From assembly GCA_964625885.1 (NCBI GenBank), contig CAZVBM010000016.1, positions 1 through 15,726 of the forward strand: a stretch of 15,726 nucleotides of DNA. Reading direction: 5' to 3'. A program made the position numbers and the translations under genes. Position 1 is the stretch's first letter. Each line of letters starts with the position of its first letter. The notes beneath the pieces are model-generated. The model worked only from the letters and a program-made list of their open reading frames with translations, searched no databases and had not been told where the DNA came from. Source of the stretch: CAZRIZ01 sp964625885 (GTDB lineage: Bacteria > Patescibacteriota > Saccharimonadia > Saccharimonadales > Saccharimonadaceae). This document shows positions 6,216 through 11,369 of this stretch, one piece after another.

Positions 6216-6944
6216 TTATGGCCCAGGCACACCAGCCAGATAATGCTCTGTTACTTGTGTAGCTGACAGGACATTATTGTAAACGCCGACGTAATTCAAG
6301 TTGCCATAAAAATAATTATTGATCGTAAAATTATTCTGACCAGTGGCGGAATTGTACATTGGTTGTCCTCGACCACAACCAATCTTCCAACAACCACCAA
6401 CACCATTAGCGTAGACTTCTCCGCCCTCCTTTGCTGACGAGTTATGACTTTGTAATTGTCCGTCGACATAAAGCTTTAGACCATCAACACTTGATGACGT
6501 AACTATGGCATGGTGCCAATTACCATCATTTACTAAACTGGTAGACACGACATATTTTGGAGTTTGCGGCCGGATGAAAAACACTAGTTTGCCAGCACCA
6601 TCGATATAAAGGTTGCGATCATTTGGTGCTTGGTAGGTCGCTTCTCGGTTAGAACTAAAACCGATTATATTACCACTGTTTAACGTACCAGGATCTACCC
6701 TAAACCAAGCTTCAATGCTATAAACAGTTGGCGGAGATATTGGGCTAGCTGTAGCAACAGGCAACAGACAGGTTCCGGGCGCAGTTGAATTAAGCACGCC
6801 ATCAAACCTGGTACTAGCCTGTGGCGTATCACGAACTGGACCATAGGTTGTGGTATCAACAATCGGATTCTTTGATTTTGATTTATCCTTTGGCTGAGTG
6901 GAGATCGCCCCAGTCTCAAACGACCCACTATTGCCATTGCCCAT
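6216..6944 (-). CDS. LamG/concanavalin-like jelly-roll protein without visible export signal
   Basis: 242 aa. Residues about 46-240 form a LamG-like beta sandwich: YSIEAWFRV at 75-83, NWHHAIVTSSS at 142-152, LKLYVDGQL at 157-165, and a closing GVYNNVLSATQVTEHY at 220-235. These domains bind sugars, Ca2+ or protein partners and are normally secreted or surface-attached. Residues 1-45 are polar, Gly/Ser/Thr/Lys-rich and show neither signal peptide nor membrane helix. The frame closes with TAG four codons above the ATG, so no longer N-terminus is available on this sequence. Either export is non-classical, or an upstream part was lost. Cysteines are C59, C185 and C190. No SD precedes the ATG; a TAGTAT box ends 9 nt upstream, so it may be nearly leaderless. 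It lies 53 bp downstream of acetate kinase, same strand. Confidence 0.75.
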   Translation of the reverse strand: MGNGNSGSFETGAISTQPKDKSKSKNPIVDTTTYGPVRDTPQASTRFDGVLNSTAPGTCLLPVATASPISPPTVYSIEAWFRVDPGTLNSGNIIGFSSNREATYQAPNDRNLYIDGAGKLVFFIRPQTPKYVVSTSLVNDGNWHHAIVTSSSVDGLKLYVDGQLQSHNSSAKEGGEVYANGVGGCWKIGCGRGQPMYNSATGQNNFTINNYFYGNLNYVGVYNNVLSATQVTEHYLAGVPGP

Positions 6945-6973
6945 TAAATTTACATACTACTTATTTTAGCAAA

Positions 6974-7009
6974 CAAAACTTAAAATGCTAGTGCTTTTTA
7001 AGCTTTTTG
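6974..7009 (-). terminator. Possible terminator at the end of ackA
   Basis: On the minus strand CAAAA and CTTAAAA pair with TTTTAAG and TTTTG around a 10-nt loop, with a 2-nt bulge. The stem overlaps the ackA stop. It is AT-rich with a short T tract, so readthrough into the LamG-like gene is possible. Confidence 0.35.
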
Positions 7010-8185
7010 ATTGATCTTTAACTGCGCGCGGCGAGCCATTTCACGCGTTTCGTCAGTGCGGATCATGTAGATTGGTTTAGAGCCAGCTTTGGCCAAGTTT
7101 GCCCAAACTGGTGCTTCATCAGCCGACTGGTTTTTATCAAGATCAAGCTCAAAGCCAAGGTAAGCTAGATCTTTGCAAAGTCGTTCACGAATGTCAGCCG
7201 CGCGTTCACCCACCGTCGCTGTAAAGACAATCGCATCGGCACCATTTAGGGCCGCCGCCATTTCACCAATCACCTTGCGCATGCGGTAAAGATAAGTTTT
7301 AATAGTTTCAATCGCCCGCTCGTCACCTGCTGCTTCGTCGGCTAATACCAAGCGCATATCATCGCTCTTGCCTGACATACCAAGTAAGCCAGCTTGCTTA
7401 TTTAAGTACTGCTCCAAACCAGCGTCGTCTAATTTTAATTCACGCTTGATAGCCAAAGCTGCCGCCACGTCGATGTGACCACAACGCGTCGCCATCATCA
7501 GACCCTCGAGCGGTGTGTAGCCCATCGAATTATCAACACTTTCGCCGTTTTTGATCGCCGAGATACTCGCCCCACTACCCAAGTGGCAAACAATCACCTT
7601 CTCCGGCAAGATTGAGTTTTTACGCATAATTTCCACGATGGAGTTCATCGAAATACCATGATAGCCGTAGCGCCCAATGCCTAGTTTGTCCTGCAAATCA
7701 ATATCGACACCGTAACGAAAAGCTTCTTTTGGCTTGGTGAAATGAAAGGCGCTGTCAGAAATTGCCACTACTGGCAAATCTGGAAATTGTTGGCGGAAAA
7801 AGGCAATCTCACCCAGATGAGTGGCAGTATGCAGTGGTGAACGATCTTTGGCTTTTTCAGCCTCGGCCAAAACCACTTCGTCAACCACATAATCTTGATC
7901 AAAATATGGCGTTGCCGCTAATAATCGCGCTGCCACGGCATCAATCTTTTGATCGGCACCCAATGCGCCGACTTCACGCAAGATTGTTTCACACTGCCCA
8001 GCCGCCTCTTTGACATCTTTGATCTCAGGCTTTAATTTAGTCTTTTTATCGCCAACCTTGGCGGTACAAATTACTTCATTGCCTTCGTATTCAAAATGCA
8101 GCGTCGCCAAGCAATCTTCGCCTTCATAAAGCGCATACTTTCGACTAGCCGAACCAGGATTGGTAACTAAAATTAACTTATCCAA
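6998..8185 (-). CDS. ackA: Acetate kinase, divergent active site
   Basis: Acetate kinase (acetyl phosphate + ADP to acetate + ATP), cytoplasmic, partner of the phosphoketolase in this window. The TTG at 8185 is preferred: SD AAGGAG (8192-8197) lies 6 nt before it, inside the frame opened by the ATG at 8209. It also gives the family-like N-terminus MDKLILVTNPGSAS. That makes 395 aa, a normal length. Conserved residues by comparison with the Methanosarcina enzyme are N9, S12, S14, R87 (AARLLAA), H119 (SPLH), D144 (SDSAFH), H176 (YGYHG), R234 (ATRCG) and E379 (RTDET). Differences are S204 where HLGNGAS normally has Asn, H237 where TRSGDID normally has Asp, and TVGER in place of GIGEN. The protein is clearly an acetate kinase homologue; the changes suggest a diverged lineage or altered specificity. 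Confidence 0.9.
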   Translation of the reverse strand: MDKLILVTNPGSASRKYALYEGEDCLATLHFEYEGNEVICTAKVGDKKTKLKPEIKDVKEAAGQCETILREVGALGADQKIDAVAARLLAATPYFDQDYVVDEVVLAEAEKAKDRSPLHTATHLGEIAFFRQQFPDLPVVAISDSAFHFTKPKEAFRYGVDIDLQDKLGIGRYGYHGISMNSIVEIMRKNSILPEKVIVCHLGSGASISAIKNGESVDNSMGYTPLEGLMMATRCGHIDVAAALAIKRELKLDDAGLEQYLNKQAGLLGMSGKSDDMRLVLADEAAGDERAIETIKTYLYRMRKVIGEMAAALNGADAIVFTATVGERAADIRERLCKDLAYLGFELDLDKNQSADEAPVWANLAKAGSKPIYMIRTDETREMARRAQLKINQKA

Positions 8186-8226
8186 AATAATCTCCTTTGA
8201 ATTAAACATTAAAATATCTTGAATTT

Positions 8227-8255
8227 ATTTTATACAATCGCCGACAGTTTGTAAA
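8227..8255 (-). promoter_or_regulatory. Promoter of ackA
   Basis: On the minus strand TTTACA (8250-8255), 17-nt spacer, TAAAAT (8227-8232). Start near 8220, leaving a leader of about 35 nt that contains the SD and supports the TTG start. Confidence 0.65.
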
Positions 8256-8264
8256 AAAACGTCG
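8242..8264. repeat. Imperfect inverted repeat under two overlapping -35 boxes
   Basis: CGACAGTTT (8242-8250) and AAACGTCG (8257-8264) pair over 8 bp with one bulged A and a 6-nt loop. They sit where the ackA and 178-aa-gene promoters overlap, so this is a candidate operator for both. Confidence 0.3.
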
Positions 8265-8278
8265 CCTCGCTGTAAAAT
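8249..8278 (+). promoter_or_regulatory. Promoter of the 178-aa anchored protein
   Basis: TTGTAA (8249-8254), 18-nt spacer, TAAAAT (8273-8278). Its -35 shares 5 bp with the -35 of ackA on the other strand, so RNA polymerase cannot occupy both promoters at once. Confidence 0.5.
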
Positions 8279-8302
8279 TTAAACAATTAAGAGGAAGATT
8301 CC

Positions 8303-8839
8303 ATGAGTGTAAAAAAATCTATCGTTGGAGCTGTTATAACAATTGTGATTGGTGGTGTTGGCTACACTGTTACCAAAACCGATATTGCTAAGAACTTTGC
8401 CAAGGACACCGGCATGAGCCAAGAACAAGCCCAGCAATACGTTGACAGTGTCAAAGAAGAAGATTTAGCTACGTTCGACAAAATAGGTGAAGAGTTTGCT
8501 GATGGCGGCAATAAGTTAAAACAGACAGCTAGCCAAATCGACTGTGGGACTTATAAATACGATTGGGAATCAGACACTCTGCCCTGCGCCAAAGGAAAAA
8601 GCCAGCTCGACCAAGTAGCTGATCGCATGGTGGCACTAGGCAAGGCTTACATAAAACTAGCAGACGAGTCTGCCAACAAAAATGACATCAGAGACACCAT
8701 AAACAAAATCGACGCCGTTAGCCAGGCTTACGACTACGAAGTATTTGTTAAAGGAGTTGGGCAGGAAGAGGTTAAAGAATCTAAGCTAAAATTATCCTAC
8801 AACAAGTCCTTACTGCAAGCCGCTTTAAATAAAAATTAA
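8303..8839 (+). CDS. Membrane-anchored protein of unknown function
   Basis: 178 aa, no family recognised. A short basic tail (VKK) and a Gly/Val/Ile-rich membrane helix at about 6-22 anchor a mostly helical, Lys/Glu/Asp-rich domain predicted to lie outside the cytoplasm. Two cysteines, C81 and C95, flank a Tyr/Trp/Asp-rich loop (GTYKYDWESDTLP) and are well placed for one disulfide. The rest looks like amphipathic helices, such as YVDSVKEEDLATFDKIGEEF. Start ATG 8303 follows GAGGA (8291-8295) with a 7-nt gap. Divergent from ackA; the ABC exporter follows 107 bp on with its own promoter. No clue to function beyond surface exposure. Confidence 0.72.
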   Translation: MSVKKSIVGAVITIVIGGVGYTVTKTDIAKNFAKDTGMSQEQAQQYVDSVKEEDLATFDKIGEEFADGGNKLKQTASQIDCGTYKYDWESDTLPCAKGKSQLDQVADRMVALGKAYIKLADESANKNDIRDTINKIDAVSQAYDYEVFVKGVGQEEVKESKLKLSYNKSLLQAALNKN

Positions 8840-8855
8840 GCTCCCAGTCACTTTG

Positions 8856-8864
8856 TGCTACAAT
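8856..8864 (+). promoter_or_regulatory. Extended -10 promoter of the ABC exporter gene
   Basis: TGcTACAAT with no strong -35 (TTAAGC at 17 nt overlaps the previous stop codon). Transcription should start near 8871, giving a leader of about 75 nt before the TTG at 8947. The earlier in-frame TTG at 8869 would lie at or before the transcript start. Confidence 0.5.
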
Positions 8865-8872
8865 AATATTGA

Positions 8873-8926
8873 ATGCTTTTTCAAGCTTTCCTCTTTTGAT
8901 AGTTTCTATCATTATTTTTATTTTTT
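8873..8926 (+). promoter_or_regulatory. Leader ORF with attenuator-like hairpin before the ABC exporter
   Basis: ATG at 8873, 8 nt after the -10, opens an 8-codon frame (MLFQAFLF) ending TGA at 8897-8899. The stop lies inside a hairpin TGATAG-TTT-CTATCA (8897-8911) followed by a T-rich run to 8926. This resembles a leader-peptide attenuator but the stem is weak (6 bp, AT-rich). Confidence 0.3.
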
Positions 8927-8946
8927 ATAAACAAAAGGAGCTATCG

Positions 8947-10716
8947 TTGTCTAAATTAAAAAACGATTCAATTAATCGTCAGACTATCAAATTATATTGG
9001 CGCCAGATTCGGCAGCACAAAACCAGTTTTTTTCTGGCAGCAATTTGCATACCGCTAAGCGATGTCATGCTTGAGGTTTTGCTACCACTTTTTCTATCGC
9101 AGTCGGTTAGCCAAGCCGTACAGTCAAGCGATTTATCGCAAGTCACTATTATTCTGGCTATCGCAAGTGGTTTGCTGGGTGCGGCAATGAACTTTGTTGG
9201 CTTTAGAGCCCTAACCTTTCACGAGGCCACTACTCAAAAGGAATTAATTGAAAACACTTACCAAAGCCTCGTCGCCAAAGACATCAACTTTTTTATTAAC
9301 ACCAAACTAGGCGCCTTGACTAGTCGTTTTACCGACTTCGTCAACAGCGAAGTGACTTTGCGTGATTTATTAGTGATGGAAACAATTGGTTTTATACTAT
9401 CATTTGCCGTCGGTATCACTATATTAACAACCCAAATGTGGCAGTTGGCGTTGCTATTTCTGGTTCTGATTGTCTTTCTGATTCTCGAAGTCAGATGGAG
9501 CATAAACAAACGTAAAGACTGGCGCAAAGCGCGTCGCAAAACGCGTAGTCGCATGTATGGCGACTTAGCCGATTCGCTCACGAATAGCATCGCGGTCAAG
9601 ACTTTTGCTGGCGAGAAATCTGAATTTAAAAATTTACAAAAGCACACTACAAAATATCGTCAGCAATACTTAAAAGATATCGGATTTGTGTCAGCCGAAG
9701 GTTCAGCGCGCGTGTTTATCATGACTGCTATCCAGATCATCATAGTCGGTTACCTAGTCTATCTTTTGAGCCACGGACGATTACAACTTTCCATCGCCAT
9801 CTTTGTCTTGGCCTACTTGCAGCGCATTAGCTCGCAAATCTTTACTATCGGACATATCATGCAAAACTTTGACAACGCCCTGCTTGACGCTTCGCCGATG
9901 ACGGAAATTTTGCTCAGCGCTGATCAGATCAAAGATAAGAAACGAGCGCGCAAGATTAAAGTCACCGATGGATTAATTGAATTTGACAACCTATCCTACG
10001 CCTATGATGGAAAAAAGGAATTGGCCATCGACGGAATCAATTTGATCATCAAGCCTGGTCAAAAGATTGGTCTAGTTGGTAAATCTGGTTCGGGAAAAAC
10101 TACTTTGGTTAATTTGTTGTTGCGCTTTTTTGACCCAACAGTTGGCGAGATACGCGTTGATGGACAAAATATTGCCGACATCAAGCAAGGCAGCTTGCGC
10201 AAACAAATCGCTTTTGTGCCACAGGAACCGCTACTTTTTCACCGTAGTCTGCGTGAAAACATCGCTTATGGACGACCAAATGCCAGCGAAAGAGCCATCA
10301 TCAGCGCTGCCAAGCGAGCCAACGCCTGGGAATTTATCAAGAAGCTGCCTGACGGCCTAGATACTTTGGTCGGTGAACGCGGCATCAAACTCTCGGGCGG
10401 TCAGCGTCAGCGCATCGCTATTGCGCGTGCTATTCTCAAAGACGCGCCGATTTTACTACTCGATGAAGCTACTAGTGCGCTCGATTCTGAGAGCGAAAAG
10501 CTCATCCAAGACAGCCTCGAGCACTTGATGCACCAGCGCACTTCGATTGTGATTGCTCATCGCCTGAGCACTATCGCCAAACTTGATCGGATTATCGTAT
10601 TAAAAGACGGTAAGGTTATCGAAGACAGTACGCATCGCCAGCTGATTAAAAATGGCAAAACCTACGCTCGCCTCTGGAAGCATCAGAGCGGCGGGTTTAT
10701 CGACACCATTGATTAG
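8947..10716 (+). CDS. ABC exporter, fused membrane and ATPase domains
   Basis: 589-aa half-transporter of the MsbA/multidrug-exporter type, expected to work as a homodimer in the cytoplasmic membrane and push a hydrophobic substrate outward; substrate unknown. Residues about 20-310 are the six-helix membrane domain, starting at FFLAAICIP. The ATPase domain follows: Walker A GKSGSGKTT at 378-386, signature LSGGQ at 482-486, Walker B ILLLDE with D506 and catalytic E507, and switch His538 (IAHRLST). All are intact. Start TTG 8947 is chosen because AAGGAG (8935-8940) lies 6 nt before it, the same spacing as in ackA. It also gives the usual short cytoplasmic N-terminus. The longer frame from TTG 8869 would add a hydrophobic stretch outside the family pattern. 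Membrane-domain exporters with this layout carry lipids, drugs or peptides. Confidence 0.9.
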   Translation: MSKLKNDSINRQTIKLYWRQIRQHKTSFFLAAICIPLSDVMLEVLLPLFLSQSVSQAVQSSDLSQVTIILAIASGLLGAAMNFVGFRALTFHEATTQKELIENTYQSLVAKDINFFINTKLGALTSRFTDFVNSEVTLRDLLVMETIGFILSFAVGITILTTQMWQLALLFLVLIVFLILEVRWSINKRKDWRKARRKTRSRMYGDLADSLTNSIAVKTFAGEKSEFKNLQKHTTKYRQQYLKDIGFVSAEGSARVFIMTAIQIIIVGYLVYLLSHGRLQLSIAIFVLAYLQRISSQIFTIGHIMQNFDNALLDASPMTEILLSADQIKDKKRARKIKVTDGLIEFDNLSYAYDGKKELAIDGINLIIKPGQKIGLVGKSGSGKTTLVNLLLRFFDPTVGEIRVDGQNIADIKQGSLRKQIAFVPQEPLLFHRSLRENIAYGRPNASERAIISAAKRANAWEFIKKLPDGLDTLVGERGIKLSGGQRQRIAIARAILKDAPILLLDEATSALDSESEKLIQDSLEHLMHQRTSIVIAHRLSTIAKLDRIIVLKDGKVIEDSTHRQLIKNGKTYARLWKHQSGGFIDTID

Positions 10717-10741
10717 TTTTAGTAAGTTTTACACAAACTAC

Positions 10742-10770
10742 TTGACAAATGGCTAAATCTGCTGTATAAT
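10742..10770 (+). promoter_or_regulatory. Perfect consensus sigma70-type promoter
   Basis: TTGACA (10742-10747), 17-nt spacer, TATAAT (10765-10770): both hexamers and spacing are ideal. It is the strongest promoter in the window and drives two very small genes. Predicted start near 10777. Confidence 0.85.
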
Positions 10771-10781
10771 AAGAGTATAGT

Positions 10782-10810
10782 TTGGTCAACCAAGCAAATT
10801 TTTACTTGGG
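10782..10810 (+). promoter_or_regulatory. Two mutually exclusive leader stems near the SD
   Basis: TTGGT (10782-10786) can pair with ACCAA (10789-10793). CCAAG (10790-10794) can instead pair with CTTGG (10805-10809), which takes the first bases of the SD GGGAGG (10808-10813). Both stems use CCAA at 10790-10793, so only one forms at a time. Stems are 5 bp; the first has a very tight loop and may instead act at the DNA level. Confidence 0.3.
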
Positions 10811-10820
10811 AGGTGAATTT

Positions 10821-10976
10821 GTGAACAACAAAGACCCTATTCCTGATGAGGACGACAAACCGCACATTAGAAAAGTTGTGATCGGCCCATCAGGGTCCGG
10901 CCAAAAAACACTAGCCGCTAAAATCATCGAGGCGCTGGCAAATCAAGATAATCCCACGGGCAACCGTGAGAAATAA
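10821..10976 (+). CDS. 51-aa protein with P-loop-like motif lacking the Walker Lys position
   Basis: Starts at GTG 10821 with SD GGAGG (10809-10813) 7 nt upstream; earlier in-frame TTG 10782 has no SD. The 51-aa product has an acidic N-terminus, a strand IRKVVI, the loop G22-PSGS-G27-Q28-K29-T30 and a helix LAAKIIEALA. This reads like the first strand, P-loop and first helix of a P-loop NTPase, then stops. At the invariant Walker A lysine position there is Gln28, with Lys one place later, so ordinary nucleotide binding is doubtful. Two explanations remain: a truncated NTPase relic, or a real miniprotein. The perfect promoter and strong SD favour a functional, well-expressed product. The 103-aa gene follows 22 nt later and is probably co-transcribed. 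Confidence 0.65.
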   Translation: MNNKDPIPDEDDKPHIRKVVIGPSGSGQKTLAAKIIEALANQDNPTGNREK

Positions 10977-10998
10977 AATCATTTTAGGAGGTAGAAAA

Positions 10999-11310
10999 AT
11001 GAACACCCAGAACATGCATCTCGACCCCAGCAATCTGTCCGACAAGGTGACAGCCATGCCCAACAAAGTGATGGGCATCAAAATTCCTCCAGCTCTCGCA
11101 AGAGCAAGCGAAGATTCTCCAGTGTCTTTGCATACATTTTTGGAGAAAGTGCATGGAATCAGCCGAAAAGAATTTGAGGAACTGAGCAATACTTACAAAT
11201 CAGCGCTCCTCATTTGCTGCCAGAGTAACTTCGATGTCCTTCGGGACCAAACAGCTGGATTGTTGTTTGACTGCCAACATGCTCTTACCGCAAAACCAGG
11301 CGCCGAGTAA
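10999..11310 (+). CDS. 103-aa protein of unknown function, second gene of small cassette
   Basis: ATG 10999 follows a near-perfect SD AGGAGGT (10986-10992) with a 6-nt gap; an earlier in-frame ATG at 10966 lies inside the previous gene and has no SD. The product is soluble, with no membrane helix. A polar N-terminus (1-30) with KVTAMPNKVMGIKIPPA leads to a helical region (about 42-90) containing LHTFLEKVHGISRKEFEEL and a Cys pair C66-C67 in LLICCQ, plus C84. No family recognised. It is transcribed from the consensus promoter with the 51-aa gene and ends at a strong terminator, so the pair forms a closed two-gene unit. Strong expression signals are seen; function is unknown. Confidence 0.7.
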   Translation: MNTQNMHLDPSNLSDKVTAMPNKVMGIKIPPALARASEDSPVSLHTFLEKVHGISRKEFEELSNTYKSALLICCQSNFDVLRDQTAGLLFDCQHALTAKPGAE

Positions 11311-11331
11311 ACAAATTCGGCAACACTAAAC

Positions 11332-11355
11332 TAAAGCCGCCTCGAGCGGCTTTTA
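11332..11355. terminator. Bidirectional terminator
   Basis: TAAAGCCGC (11332-11340) pairs with GCGGCTTTA-type arm (11346-11354) around CTCGA, with GC-rich core and flanking A/T tracts. It serves the small-gene cassette and the converging phosphoketolase gene. Confidence 0.85.
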
Positions 11356-11369
11356 AATTGACTTAGCTT

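Noticed and set aside
8869..8946. N-terminal hydrophobic extension of the ABC exporter from TTG 8869
   Set aside because: That TTG is 4 nt after the -10 box and has no SD, while TTG 8947 has AAGGAG at 6 nt and fits the family's usual N-terminus.
9258..9647. 129-codon minus-strand frame inside the ABC exporter
   Set aside because: Antisense shadow of a well-conserved membrane domain, without SD or recognisable protein.
10717..10741. Possible terminator after the ABC exporter (AGTTTT/AAACT-like arms)
   Set aside because: Arms are interrupted and AT-only, with no T tract at the right place; not supportable.
10821..10976. Treating the 51-aa gene as a pseudogene of a P-loop NTPase
   Set aside because: No further NTPase motifs are readable in any frame before the next SD and gene, and the promoter, SD and spacing to the second gene look maintained. 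Kept as a CDS with a note.
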